A stretch of DNA of 64,000 nt from Plantactinospora sp040120695 (GTDB lineage: Bacteria; Actinomycetota; Actinomycetes; Mycobacteriales; Micromonosporaceae), in contig NZ_JBEEAC010000029.1 in the NCBI RefSeq assembly GCF_040120695.1, positions 1 through 64,000 of the forward strand, in the 5' to 3' direction. The notes beneath the pieces are model-generated. The model saw only the letters and a program-made list of their open reading frames with translations, did not search any database and had not been told where the DNA came from. Below, in pieces: positions 25,312-34,226 of this stretch (within the stretch, counting starts at the first letter, position 1; each line of letters opens with the position of its first letter). The position numbers and the translations under genes were made by a program.

Positions 25312-26118
25312 TCAGATGACGTCGCAGACCCACCACCCGGTCTCCCGTACCACCACGAAGGTCAACTGCTGGTCCGTCGACCGCTCGTCGCCGGTCGTCA
25401 TGGTCAGTTTGGTCGACACCAGAGCGCGCTCCCCGGCCTGCTCGTCGACCTTCGGCGTGGACCAGCGGAACCCGGCGGTGTCGTACCGTCCGGCGGATTC
25501 CGCCACCTCCTTGATCTTGGCGGCGATCCGGTCAGCGTCCCGGGCGGCCGGGCAGACCAGGCTGGCCGCCCGCGCGGCGTCCTGCTCGCTGTAGACCGCC
25601 GTCAGGAACTCGTCCACGGCCACGACCGGATCGGCGGCCCCCTCGCCCCGCTCCGCACCGCGGATCACCAGGACGGCCGCGATCCCACCGACCACGCATA
25701 GCAGCAGTGTCGCGGCCAGCGCGATCGACGCGACGATCAGCCCGCGCCGCGTCCTCGGCGGCGCGGCGAAACCGGCCGCCGGGTAACCGGGCGGTGCCGG
25801 ATAACCCGGAGGTGCCGGATAACCGGGTACGGCGGGACCCGGCCCCGGCTGGCCGAGGTGGTGGCTGGCCGGCCCTGGTTGTTCCGGCCCTGGTTGTTCC
25901 GGCCCCGGTTGTCCCGGCCCTGGTTGTTCCGGCCCTGGTTGTCCCGGTTCCGGTTGTCCCGGTTCCCGTGGCTCGGGCTGCGGGCTCGCGTCGAGTGGTT
26001 CGGGCTGCGTGGCCGCGTCGCGGGGCTCGGTGTCCGGAGGTGAGGCGGTGGACCCGGTCTGCGGCGAGGGCTCGGCCGGCGGGCGGGTGGGTTCGTCGCC
26101 GTCGGACGGTTGCCTCAT
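25312..26118 (-). CDS. Membrane-anchored protein with Pro-rich repeats
   Basis: The 268-residue product has a hydrophilic N-terminal half rich in Pro, Gln, Glu and Gly. It contains tandem GQPGPEQP-type units (about residues 50-85) and PGYPAPPGYPAP units. One TM helix (about 127-150) and a roughly 110-residue C-terminal domain follow, with two Cys. The C-terminal domain resembles DUF4878-like secreted NTF2-like folds (VDEFLTAVYSEQDAARAASL). Such proteins are common in actinobacteria and uncharacterised. The DNA repeat is a 15-bp minisatellite in frame. It lies inside the conserved wblA-MBL block without an M. tuberculosis equivalent that I can name. Confidence 0.72.
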   Translation of the reverse strand: MRQPSDGDEPTRPPAEPSPQTGSTASPPDTEPRDAATQPEPLDASPQPEPREPGQPEPGQPGPEQPGPGQPGPEQPGPEQPGPASHHLGQPGPGPAVPGYPAPPGYPAPPGYPAAGFAAPPRTRRGLIVASIALAATLLLCVVGGIAAVLVIRGAERGEGAADPVVAVDEFLTAVYSEQDAARAASLVCPAARDADRIAAKIKEVAESAGRYDTAGFRWSTPKVDEQAGERALVSTKLTMTTGDERSTDQQLTFVVVRETGWWVCDVI

Positions 26119-26378
26119 GTTCTCCCCAATCCCGCAGGCCTCGGTCCGGCGGTGAAGGTACCGGCCGGCGGGTCGGGAGGGCTGGCGTGGTCGGTGGCTG
26201 TGCCGGCGGAGCGGTGGCGGACCCGCCCCGGCAGGGTATCCCGGCGGGGCGTATCGGGGCAGCCACGGTCCGGCGTGGACGGGACCCTGTGCCCCACGGA
26301 TCGGGAGGCGTACGCGTACGGCCGTGGCCGCAGCCCGTAGGCTGTCGCCGACAAGCCTGAGACGAGGAGACCCAAGCG

Positions 26379-26534
26379 ATGCAGAAGTGGGAGTACGCCA
26401 CGGTGCCGCTGCTCACGCACGCCACCAAGCAGATTCTCGACAACTGGGGCGAGGACGGCTGGGAACTGGTGGCGGTGATACCTGGCCCGAACCCGGAGCA
26501 GCTCGTCGCGTACCTCAAGCGGGCCAAGTCGTGA
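26379..26534 (+). CDS. DUF4177-family small protein
   Basis: The 51-residue protein starts MQKWEYATVPLL and contains LDNWGEDGWELVAVIPGP, the hallmark WGxxGWELV pattern of DUF4177. SD GAGGAGA lies 8 nt before ATG 26379. Its stop overlaps the start of the RidA gene by 4 bp (GTGA), so they are co-translated. The M. tuberculosis block has a small ORF (Rv3678A) in the same place. A TAGGCT box (26338-26343) about 35 nt upstream may be its promoter. Function unknown. Confidence 0.9.
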   Translation: MQKWEYATVPLLTHATKQILDNWGEDGWELVAVIPGPNPEQLVAYLKRAKS

Positions 26535-26992
26535 CGGCTGGGCCACACGGCAAACTCGCCGAGCTGGGTCTCGTACTGCCCGAGGTGGTGCCGCCGCTGG
26601 CCGCGTACGTGCCGGCCGTCCAGTCCGGCCGCCAGGTCTACGTCTCCGGCCAGTTGCCGTTGCGCGACGGCAAACTGCTGGCGACCGGCAAGGTCGGCGG
26701 CGGCGTCTCGGCCGAGCAGGCGAAGGACCTGGCCGCGCAGTGCGCGCTCAACGCCCTGGCCGCGATCGACGCGCTGGTGGGTCTGGAGAGCGTCGTCAAG
26801 ATCGTCAAGCTGACCGGCTTCGTGGCCTCCGCCGACGGGTTCACCGGGCAGCCCGGGGTGGTCAACGGCGCATCGGAGCTCTTCGGCACCGTCTTCGGGG
26901 AGGCGGGCCGGCACGCCCGCAGCGCGGTCGGGGTCGCCGAACTCCCGCTGGGCGCACCGGTCGAGGTCGAGGTCGTCGTCGAGGTGGCCTGA
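26531..26992 (+). CDS. RidA/YjgF-family protein
   Basis: The 153-residue protein has the RidA fold: VPPLAAYVPAVQSGRQVYVSGQLPLRDGKL at the N-terminus, CALNALAAIDALVGLESVVKIVKLTGFV in the middle, and HARSAVGVAELPLGAPVEVEVVVEVA at the end. The Arg in ARSAVGV corresponds to the substrate-contacting Arg of deaminating RidA proteins. It may hydrolyse reactive enamine/imine intermediates. GTG 26531 overlaps the DUF4177 stop. The counterpart in M. tuberculosis is Rv3678c. Confidence 0.92.
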   Translation: MTAGPHGKLAELGLVLPEVVPPLAAYVPAVQSGRQVYVSGQLPLRDGKLLATGKVGGGVSAEQAKDLAAQCALNALAAIDALVGLESVVKIVKLTGFVASADGFTGQPGVVNGASELFGTVFGEAGRHARSAVGVAELPLGAPVEVEVVVEVA

Positions 26993-27093
26993 GCGCCTAC
27001 CGTCCTCCCGGATCCTGGGCGCTTTCGAGCCGGAAGGGCGGTTGAGACCGGCAGGTCACGCTGCCCTCGCCCCCGGGTCGTACCATCGCAGCC

Positions 27094-27894
27094 ATGACCG
27101 GGCACGTGACCGCGCCGGCCGCGGCGTTGGCTGACCAGCTGCCGAGCTGGGCGACGCTGGTCCGTGCTCCGAACCCGGGGCCGATGACCCTGGACGGCAC
27201 CAACACCTGGGTCATGGGCGCACCGGGCGCGGGTGAGGTGCTCGTGGTGGACCCCGGTCCGCTCGACGAGGGCCACCTGGCCGCCGTCGCCGCGCACGGG
27301 CCGGTCGCCGGGGTGCTGGTCACGCACGGCCACCCCGACCACACCGAGGGGCTGGACCGGTTCCTGGAGCTGACCGGCGCCGAGCCGCTGACCCTGCGCC
27401 GTGGGTGGTCGGAGATGGAGCTGGCCGGCCTGCGGATCCGGCTGCTGGTCACTCCCGGGCACACCGCCGACTCGCTCTGTTTTCTCGTGGAGGGCGGCGG
27501 CGAGCGGGCCGTCCTCACCGGCGACACCATCCTCGGCCGGGGCACCACGATCGTCGCGCACCCAGACGGCGACCTGGGGAACTATCTCCAGAGCCTGGCA
27601 GGGCTGGCCGAGTTCTCCGGGATTCCGGCGCTGCCCGGGCACGGCCCGCCGCTGGCCGACTGCGCCGCCGCCGCCCGGTTCTACCTGGCCCACCGGCGGG
27701 CCCGGCTCGACCAGGTCCGCACGGCGCGCAGCCAGGGGGCGCGCACCGCCGCCGAGGTGGTGGCGGTGGTCTACGCGGACGTGGACCGGTCGCTCTGGCC
27801 GGCGGCCGAATGGTCCGTTCGGGCTCAGCTCGCCTATCTCGATCAAGAGAACCGGGAATCCGGCCCGGGGGCCGGTGGGTTGGAACATCCGTGA
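27094..27894 (+). CDS. Metallo-beta-lactamase-fold hydrolase
   Basis: The 266-residue protein has the metal motif VTHGHPDHTEGLDRF (HxHxDH), a following His in TPGHTADSL, Asp in LTGDTILGRG and His in LPGHGPPL. This is a complete set of two-metal ligands. NPGPMTLDGTNTWV near the N-terminus is typical of the Rv3677c/LACTB2-like group, which act as hydrolases or nucleases on unknown substrates. TACCAT (27081-27086) lies 7 nt before ATG 27094, so the transcript may be leaderless. Its stop overlaps the giant cyclase gene by 4 bp. In M. tuberculosis it adjoins crp; here it adjoins the signalling gene. Confidence 0.92.
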   Translation: MTGHVTAPAAALADQLPSWATLVRAPNPGPMTLDGTNTWVMGAPGAGEVLVVDPGPLDEGHLAAVAAHGPVAGVLVTHGHPDHTEGLDRFLELTGAEPLTLRRGWSEMELAGLRIRLLVTPGHTADSLCFLVEGGGERAVLTGDTILGRGTTIVAHPDGDLGNYLQSLAGLAEFSGIPALPGHGPPLADCAAAARFYLAHRRARLDQVRTARSQGARTAAEVVAVVYADVDRSLWPAAEWSVRAQLAYLDQENRESGPGAGGLEHP

Positions 27895-30800
27895 CCTGCC
27901 CGGTGTGTGGAACAGTCGCCGTACCCGGTGCGCGGTTCTGCCACAACTGCGGAGTCGCGCTGCCGGCTGCCGCGACCCTGCCTGAGGCGGAGCGCCGGGT
28001 GGTAACGGTCCTCTTCGGCGATCTGTCCGATTTCACCTCCTGGTCCGAGGATCTTGATCCGGAACGGGTCAGCACGGTCACCGACCGGGTCCTCGCCGCG
28101 CTCGCCGGTGCGGTCAAGACCTTCGGCGGGCACGTCGACAAGCTGACCGGCGACGGGATCATGGCCGTCTTCGGTGCGCCCGTCGCACACGAGGACGACG
28201 CCGAGCGGGCCGTCCGTGCGGCGCTCTCCATGCAGCGCGCCGTACGCCGGGTCCTCGACGACGAGCAGGGCGGCGGCGCGCCGCTCGGGCTGCGGGTCGG
28301 GCTCAACACCGGTGACGTGGTCGCCGGCATCCAGGCGTCGATCGAGTACACCGTCATCGGCGACACCGTGAACACCGCCGCCCGGCTCGCCGACGCCGCC
28401 GCGATCGGCGCCGTCTACGCCGGTGCCCGGACCGCCGCGGCCACCCGGCGGGTCGCCTCCTGGCGGCAGCTCCGGCCGCTGCGGCTGAAGGGCAAGCGGG
28501 AACCGGTCGAGGCGTACGAGCTGCTGGGCCTGCTGGACGCGCCGGGTACCCGCTCCGGGCTCGGTGACGAGGCGCCCTTCGTCGGCCGGGAGACCGAGAT
28601 CGGTCGGGTCGCCGGTCGGCTCGCCGAGGTGATCGACCAGGGGCAGCCCCGGGTGCTGCTGATGACCGCCGAGGCGGGGATCGGCAAGTCCCGGTTCGCC
28701 GCCGAGGTGGAACGGCTGGCCGCCGGGTACGACGTCGGCGCCGGCCGGTACGCGACGCACACCGGCGCCCGGGTGCTCTCGGTGAGGTGCGCGGCGTTCG
28801 GCGAGCGCCGCCGGCTCGCCCCACTGGCCGACCTGGTCCGGGCGGCGGTCGGCCTGCCCGACGGCCCGGCCACCGCCGTCACCCGCCCGGTGGTCGAGGA
28901 GCGGCTGCGCCGGCTCGGCCAGCGGCTGTCCCGCTACCGGCCGGACCCGCCGCCGGTCGCCGTGGACCTCCTGCTCGCCCTGCTGGGCTACGCCGAGCTG
29001 CCTCCACCGAACGGCACCGTGCCGGCGGGTCCCGCCGAGTGGTCGGCGGGCGACCCCGGCCCGGACGCCGACGCGATCCCGGCCGCCGTCGCCGAGCTGC
29101 TCAGCGCGCTCGCCGCCGAGAGCCCGCTCGCGGTCATCGTCGACGACCTGCACGACGCCACCCCGGAGACCACCGATGCGCTCGGCGTGACGCTGTCCCG
29201 GCTGACCGGACCGGTGCTGGTACTGCTGCTGGGCCGCCCCGAGCTGGTCCGCACCGCCGGTGCGCTGACCCGGGTGGCCGACGCCGAGGTGCACGCCCTG
29301 CCGCCGCTGCGTGGTGCGGACACCGCCCGGCTGCTGACCGCCTACCTGGGTGGGGGGCGGCTGCCCCAGGCCGACGTGGACCGGCTGCTCGCCACCGCCC
29401 AGGGCAACCCGTACTACCTGGCCGAGCTGGTCACCCTGCTGATGGAGCGGGGCGCGCTGACCACCGTGCGGGACCGGGCACCGGCCAGGAGGCCCGGCGG
29501 GGCGACTGCCGCAGGGGCTCGGACGTCCGCCGGGGCGACCGGCGCAGCGGCCCGGACGTCCGGCATGGTGACCGCACCGGCCCCGGGGTCCGGCGAGCCG
29601 ACCGCCGCAGCGGTTCGGACGTCCGGCACGGTGACCGCACCGGCCCGGCCGCCCGGCGGGCCGACCGTCGGACCGCTGACCGGTGTCGTCAGCTCCGCCG
29701 GGCGGACCGGCGCGTCCGGGACCGGTGACCCCGGTGGACGGGGCGGCGGGCCGGTCGGCGCGGACAACGGCCAGGGAGCCGCACTGACGTCCATCCCGGC
29801 CGCCGGTGCCGGGGGCTCCGGCACCTGGCGGCTGGCGCCGGGTTCGCTGAGCAGCCGGCTGCTTTCCCGGGACCTCGCCGCCGTACTGGCGGCCCGGATC
29901 GACGCGCTGCCGCCCGACGCCCGGGCGGCGCTGCGGGACGCCGCCGTGGTCGGCGACACGGTGCCGGCGGGTGCGCTGGAGGCGCTGCGCGAGCGGCGGG
30001 CCGGGCGCGAGGGGCGGCCGACCGCCGTCGTCGCGGTCGAACTGGAGCGGGCCGTCGAGGAGCTGCTCCAGCGCCGGATGCTGCACCGCAACCGGGACGG
30101 TTACATCTTCGCCACCCCACTGATGCGGGAGGCCGTCTACGCCGGCATCGGCAAGGCCGACCTCGCCGACCGGCACGCCGCGCTCGCCGAGTGGGCCGCG
30201 CCGCCGCAGCCGGGCACCGGTCCGGGCGAGGCGGTCCGGGCCGGCATCGGGGCGAGCGGGCTGCCGGTCGCGGAACGCGACGCCTTCATCGCCGAGCATG
30301 CCGAGCGGGCCAGCGCGCTCGCCGACGTGATCAGCCTGCGCTCCGACGCGACCGCCCGGAACGTGGCGCCGCTCGGCATGGCCGCGCTGGGCCGCTCCGC
30401 CCGCCGGGCACTCGCCGCCGGGGAACCGGCACAGGCCGTCGAGTACGCCGAGCGGGCCGGCCGGCTCGCCGGAGAGTCGGTACCCGGTGGGGACCGGCTG
30501 GTGCACGCCCGCGCCCTGCTCCAGGTGGGGCGGATCGCCGAGGCGCTCGCCTTGGCCGAGAAGACCGGGGCGAACGCCGGGGACGACCCCGCCGTACGGG
30601 CCGGGGCGCTGCTCGTCGTCGGGCAGGCGTACCTGGCCCAGGGCGACCAGGTGCGGGCGGTGCACTCCTGGCAGGAGGCACTGCAGGTGGCCACCCGGGC
30701 CAACCTGCCGGGACAGCGCGCGTCGGCGATGCGCCGGCTGGGGATGGCCGACTTCGTCAATGGCCGGCTGAGCCAGGCCAGCAGCCGGTTCGCCGGGGCG

Positions 30801-31961
30801 TACCAGGTCAACCTGGATGCCGACGATCCCCGGGGCCAGGCGTGGTCACTCCAGAACCTGGCCTGGGTCACCACCACCCGGGGCGACTTCCCCGGCACGG
30901 ATGCCGTACTGGACCGGGCGGCCCGGCTCTTCGCCGAGATCGACGACCCGGTGGGCCGGGCCTGGCTGCGCGGCACCACCGCGTTCGCCCGGCTGCTCGC
31001 CGGCCGACTCGGCGAGGCGCGCCGGCTGGCCCAGGTCTTCCTGCCGTTCGGCGAGCGGGTCAGCGAGGCGTGGGCGGTGGGTACGCTGCGCGCCGTGGAG
31101 GCGTTCGCCGCTGCCGAGCTGGGCGAACTCGCCGACGCCGACCGCGAGGCGCGGCGGGCGTACCGGGACTTCGCCGCCGCCTCCGACGACTGGGGCCGGG
31201 GGTTCGCCCTCGTCGTACGCGGTGCGGTGGCGCGCGGCGTCGGCGAGCCGGAGCACGCCACCGACCTGCTCACCGACGCGCTCGGCTACGGCCGGCGTAC
31301 CTCGCATCCGCTGCTCACCGGGCTCGCCGGCACGCTGCGCGGGTTCGTGGCGCTGGACCGGGGCGACGTCGCGGCGGCGGAGCGGGACGCCGAGGCGGTG
31401 CTGGCGGCGGTGGAGCCGCACAGCCCGCTCGCGCCGACCCAGCTCGGTCCCCGGATGTTGCTCGCCGCGAGCCGGCTGACCGACGGTGACGCGGCCACGG
31501 CGGTGAGCCTGCTCGAACCGATCGCGACGGCCGGCGCGGTGCCCTCGGTGCTGTTCAGCCGCCGCCAGGCACTGGCCCGGTACGCGTCCGCGCTGCTCGG
31601 CGACGGGCAGACTGCGGCGGCGCTGGACTGGGCCCGGCAGGCGGTCGAGGCTCCGGGCGAGGACATCCGCAGCCGGGTGATCGCCGCGCGGGTGCTCGCC
31701 GAGGCGCTGGCCGCGGCGGGGCAGCCGGTGGAGGCGGCCGGGGCCGCCGAGGAGGCGGTCCGGTTGGCGTACTCGACGCAGCAGATCAGCGAGCGCGCCG
31801 CGGCGGAGGAGTTGCGGGACCGGCTGGCCCGGCCGTCGACCGGGGTAGGCGGGGTCGGGCCGTCGACCGGGGCCGCCGGGGACGGGCTGGTGGTGGTCCG
31901 GCAGCGGCTCGCCGGTGAGGGTTCGGCGCCGACCGCTCTCGCCGGGGACGGGCCGGCGTAG
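27891..31961 (+). CDS. Zinc ribbon-class III cyclase-ATPase-TPR signalling protein
   Basis: The 1356-residue protein has several modules. An N-terminal zinc ribbon (C3, C6, C17, C20) leads into a class III nucleotide cyclase domain (about 36-205) with all catalytic residues: metal Asp44 and Asp88, Lys84, Thr154 at the base-selecting site, Asn161 and Arg165. An STAND/AAA-like ATPase follows, with Walker A TAEAGIGKSR (about 259-268), then a Pro/Thr/Ala-rich linker with repeats (about 530-640) and TPR-like helices. The Lys-Thr pair fits adenylate cyclases of the CyaG type. GTG 27891 overlaps the MBL stop by 4 bp. It probably couples ligand or protein binding to cAMP synthesis. Confidence 0.85.
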   Translation: MTCPVCGTVAVPGARFCHNCGVALPAAATLPEAERRVVTVLFGDLSDFTSWSEDLDPERVSTVTDRVLAALAGAVKTFGGHVDKLTGDGIMAVFGAPVAHEDDAERAVRAALSMQRAVRRVLDDEQGGGAPLGLRVGLNTGDVVAGIQASIEYTVIGDTVNTAARLADAAAIGAVYAGARTAAATRRVASWRQLRPLRLKGKREPVEAYELLGLLDAPGTRSGLGDEAPFVGRETEIGRVAGRLAEVIDQGQPRVLLMTAEAGIGKSRFAAEVERLAAGYDVGAGRYATHTGARVLSVRCAAFGERRRLAPLADLVRAAVGLPDGPATAVTRPVVEERLRRLGQRLSRYRPDPPPVAVDLLLALLGYAELPPPNGTVPAGPAEWSAGDPGPDADAIPAAVAELLSALAAESPLAVIVDDLHDATPETTDALGVTLSRLTGPVLVLLLGRPELVRTAGALTRVADAEVHALPPLRGADTARLLTAYLGGGRLPQADVDRLLATAQGNPYYLAELVTLLMERGALTTVRDRAPARRPGGATAAGARTSAGATGAAARTSGMVTAPAPGSGEPTAAAVRTSGTVTAPARPPGGPTVGPLTGVVSSAGRTGASGTGDPGGRGGGPVGADNGQGAALTSIPAAGAGGSGTWRLAPGSLSSRLLSRDLAAVLAARIDALPPDARAALRDAAVVGDTVPAGALEALRERRAGREGRPTAVVAVELERAVEELLQRRMLHRNRDGYIFATPLMREAVYAGIGKADLADRHAALAEWAAPPQPGTGPGEAVRAGIGASGLPVAERDAFIAEHAERASALADVISLRSDATARNVAPLGMAALGRSARRALAAGEPAQAVEYAERAGRLAGESVPGGDRLVHARALLQVGRIAEALALAEKTGANAGDDPAVRAGALLVVGQAYLAQGDQVRAVHSWQEALQVATRANLPGQRASAMRRLGMADFVNGRLSQASSRFAGAYQVNLDADDPRGQAWSLQNLAWVTTTRGDFPGTDAVLDRAARLFAEIDDPVGRAWLRGTTAFARLLAGRLGEARRLAQVFLPFGERVSEAWAVGTLRAVEAFAAAELGELADADREARRAYRDFAAASDDWGRGFALVVRGAVARGVGEPEHATDLLTDALGYGRRTSHPLLTGLAGTLRGFVALDRGDVAAAERDAEAVLAAVEPHSPLAPTQLGPRMLLAASRLTDGDAATAVSLLEPIATAGAVPSVLFSRRQALARYASALLGDGQTAAALDWARQAVEAPGEDIRSRVIAARVLAEALAAAGQPVEAAGAAEEAVRLAYSTQQISERAAAEELRDRLARPSTGVGGVGPSTGAAGDGLVVVRQRLAGEGSAPTALAGDGPA

Positions 31962-32156
31962 TCCGGCCGGCGGGCCGATGGCCGGTCCGCTGACCACCCG
32001 GGCCGGTTCTGTGGATCTTCGGGATTCCGTGCGGCGCGGGCAGCCGTCAACCTGGATCAACTGCCGTCCAGAACGCCACCGGCGCAGGCACGGAGGAGTG
32101 CAGGTGGGGCTGCCCCGTTCGGTCGCCGGCTGGACCGTCGCCGTCTTCACCGTCCG

Positions 32157-32300
32157 GTGCTGACCGAGGTGGCGTCCGGATGGTTCTTCGGAGTGGCCCT
32201 CTGGGAGGGTCTGGGTACGGTTGCCACCGGCGCCGGCCTCTGGTATGACCAGTGCCGCAATGGCAACCAGCCGGTAACAGCCACGGGTGCGGGGGGCTGA
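32157..32300 (+). CDS. Possible small membrane protein upstream of the kinase gene
   Basis: A 47-codon ORF (GTG 32157, stop 32298-32300) encodes a hydrophobic peptide with VASGWFFGVALWEGLGTVAT and a polar tail. A preceding 19-codon ORF with a good SD (GGAGGA, then GTG 32104) ends at 32161-32163, overlapping its start, and encodes another hydrophobic piece. Together they could be one frameshifted small membrane protein. The codon bias is acceptable but the evidence is thin. The remainder of 31962-32156 shows no gene. Confidence 0.3.
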   Translation: MLTEVASGWFFGVALWEGLGTVATGAGLWYDQCRNGNQPVTATGAGG

Positions 32301-32331
32301 ACCGGCTCATGTTCCCGGTATTTTCGTCTCT

Positions 32332-34140
32332 GTGACCGAGACCCCGCCAGGCGCGCTGCCATTGCCCGTCGTGCCCGGCCTGACGGATCTGCAGGTATTT
32401 GCCCGAGGCGGATACGCCACCGTCTACCGGGCCACCCAGCAGTCCGTGGGGCGCGAGGTCGCGGTGAAGGTCGAGAACCGCACCCTGGACAGCGAGCGGG
32501 ACCAGCGCCGCTTCCTCCGGGAGGCGCGGGCGGCCGGCCGGATGTCGTCGCACCCGCACGTGGTCGACCTCTTCGACGCAGGGGTCACCGAGGACCAGCA
32601 CCCCTATCTGATCATGGAGCTCTGCGACGGGTCGTACGCCGAGCGGATGCGTACCTCGCCGCTCACGCCGGCCGAGGCCCGCGACGTCGGCGTGAAGATC
32701 GCCGACGCGCTCGCCGACGCCCACCAGCTCGGGGTACTGCACCGCGACGTCAAGCCGGCCAACATCCTCTACTCCCGGTTCAACGAGCCGGCGCTGGCCG
32801 ACTTCGGGCTGGCCGTACTCGCCGAGGCCCGGGACTCGGCGATCACCCTGGAGGTGCTGACCCCGGCGTACGCACCACCGGAGATGTTCCGGCACAGCCC
32901 GCCCTCGCCGGCGGTCGACGTGTACGCCCTCTGCGCCACCCTCTACGCGGTGATGCACGGCAAGCCGCCGCGCTGGCAGGCCGATCGCAACCCGGGGCTG
33001 CTCACCCTGATGGAGCTCTTCACCGAGCCGATCCCCGAGCTGCCCGGGGTGCCGGCCCCGCTGCTCGACCTGCTCCGCTACGGGATGGCCAACGACCCCG
33101 CCGACCGGCCCAGCGCCGAGCAGCTGCGGGACCTGCTCGCGGCCGTACCGCTGGATCCGCCGGCCGGGGCGTCCACACCAAACCCGACCGGAATCACCGC
33201 GGTGCCGGTGCCGGGGATGCCGGTCACCGGGATTCCGGTCTCCGGCGGGTCCTGGCCGTCCGGAGCGCTCGGCGACTCGGGTGGCCGCGTCGCCGTCTCC
33301 GGCAGCGGTGTCGCCGGCCCGGCGGGTGTCGGGACCACGTCGGCTCCCGGAGGTACGCCCTCGCCCCGCACGCCCACCTCGGGTGCGCCCGTCTCCGGCG
33401 TTCCCGCCCCCGGCGCGCCGGTCTCCGGTGTCCCGGTCTCCGGGGTCCCCGTCTCCGGGGCGCCGGCCTCGGGCGGTGCCCCGCCCACCGTCTACCTCTC
33501 GAAGTCCTATACGCCGCCACCCCGGCCCGGCACCGGGCCGCCCGAGCCGGGCGGGGAGCCCGGCGCCTCGCCGCCGAGCCGCCGCAAGCGGCGCTACTGG
33601 ATCTTCGGTGGGCTGGGCGTACTGGCCCTGGTCGCCACGATCACCGGCGGTACCTGGTTCGTCGCCTCCCGAGGGGCGCCGAAGCCCTCGCCGAGCGGGC
33701 GGGCGGTGGCGACCACGGCCGGCCCGACCGCCGCCCGACCGTCGGTCGGGACCGGTGCGCTGCCCGGCTGCCGGTTGTCGCTGCCCGAGGCTGCCCGCTG
33801 CCCGACCGAGCTGGAGTGTTTCGGCCCGGTCCGGCTCCGGGGCGCGACGGCGGAGGCCAGCGCGACATCCTGCGCCGGCCGGCACACCTGGGAGTCCTAC
33901 GCCGAGGGCGACCTGCCGCCCGGGCTGGACCCGACCGACCACGCGGCGGTGAAGAACGACATCACCGTTCGCCAGGTCTGCAACGCGACCATTTTCCGGC
34001 GCACCACCACGCTGCTCGACGTCGCCCCGTGGCAGTTCGAGGTACTGCCACCGAAAGCCGACGACATCGGGCGGACCTTCCGCTGCCTGGCCGGCAAGGG
34101 CGTCAACCGGCTCACCGGGCCGACCCTCACCGCGAGCTGA
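32332..34140 (+). CDS. Transmembrane serine/threonine protein kinase
   Basis: The 602-residue protein has an N-terminal Hanks-type kinase domain (about 18-275). It shows a glycine-rich loop FARGGYATVYRA, Lys46 in VAVKVE, the catalytic loop HRDVKPAN (Asp139) and DFG (157-159). A long linker with PVSGV repeats leads to one TM helix (about 422-444). The extracytoplasmic part of about 150 residues contains six Cys and is probably a sensor. A TATTTT box (32319-32324) lies 7 nt before GTG 32332, so a leaderless transcript is likely. It is followed by a solute-binding lipoprotein and a membrane protein, which suggests a signalling cassette. Confidence 0.9.
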   Translation: MTETPPGALPLPVVPGLTDLQVFARGGYATVYRATQQSVGREVAVKVENRTLDSERDQRRFLREARAAGRMSSHPHVVDLFDAGVTEDQHPYLIMELCDGSYAERMRTSPLTPAEARDVGVKIADALADAHQLGVLHRDVKPANILYSRFNEPALADFGLAVLAEARDSAITLEVLTPAYAPPEMFRHSPPSPAVDVYALCATLYAVMHGKPPRWQADRNPGLLTLMELFTEPIPELPGVPAPLLDLLRYGMANDPADRPSAEQLRDLLAAVPLDPPAGASTPNPTGITAVPVPGMPVTGIPVSGGSWPSGALGDSGGRVAVSGSGVAGPAGVGTTSAPGGTPSPRTPTSGAPVSGVPAPGAPVSGVPVSGVPVSGAPASGGAPPTVYLSKSYTPPPRPGTGPPEPGGEPGASPPSRRKRRYWIFGGLGVLALVATITGGTWFVASRGAPKPSPSGRAVATTAGPTAARPSVGTGALPGCRLSLPEAARCPTELECFGPVRLRGATAEASATSCAGRHTWESYAEGDLPPGLDPTDHAAVKNDITVRQVCNATIFRRTTTLLDVAPWQFEVLPPKADDIGRTFRCLAGKGVNRLTGPTLTAS

Positions 34141-34226
34141 TCTCCGCGCCCTGTTGAACACCGAAGTGGACGTTGGCGGCTACCCTCAGCTAGAACATCT
34201 CCCCCTTCCCAGAGCGGGGTCAGCCG

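Noticed and set aside
25870..25970. Short repeats considered as a CRISPR array
   Set aside because: 15-bp in-frame units coding for a Pro/Gln linker; no spacers.
27843..30665. 940-codon minus-strand open frame opposite the cyclase gene
   Set aside because: Antisense shadow; the plus-strand reading has intact cyclase and ATPase motifs.
32047..34161. 704-codon minus-strand frame opposite the kinase gene
   Set aside because: No recognisable domain; the kinase on the plus strand is complete.
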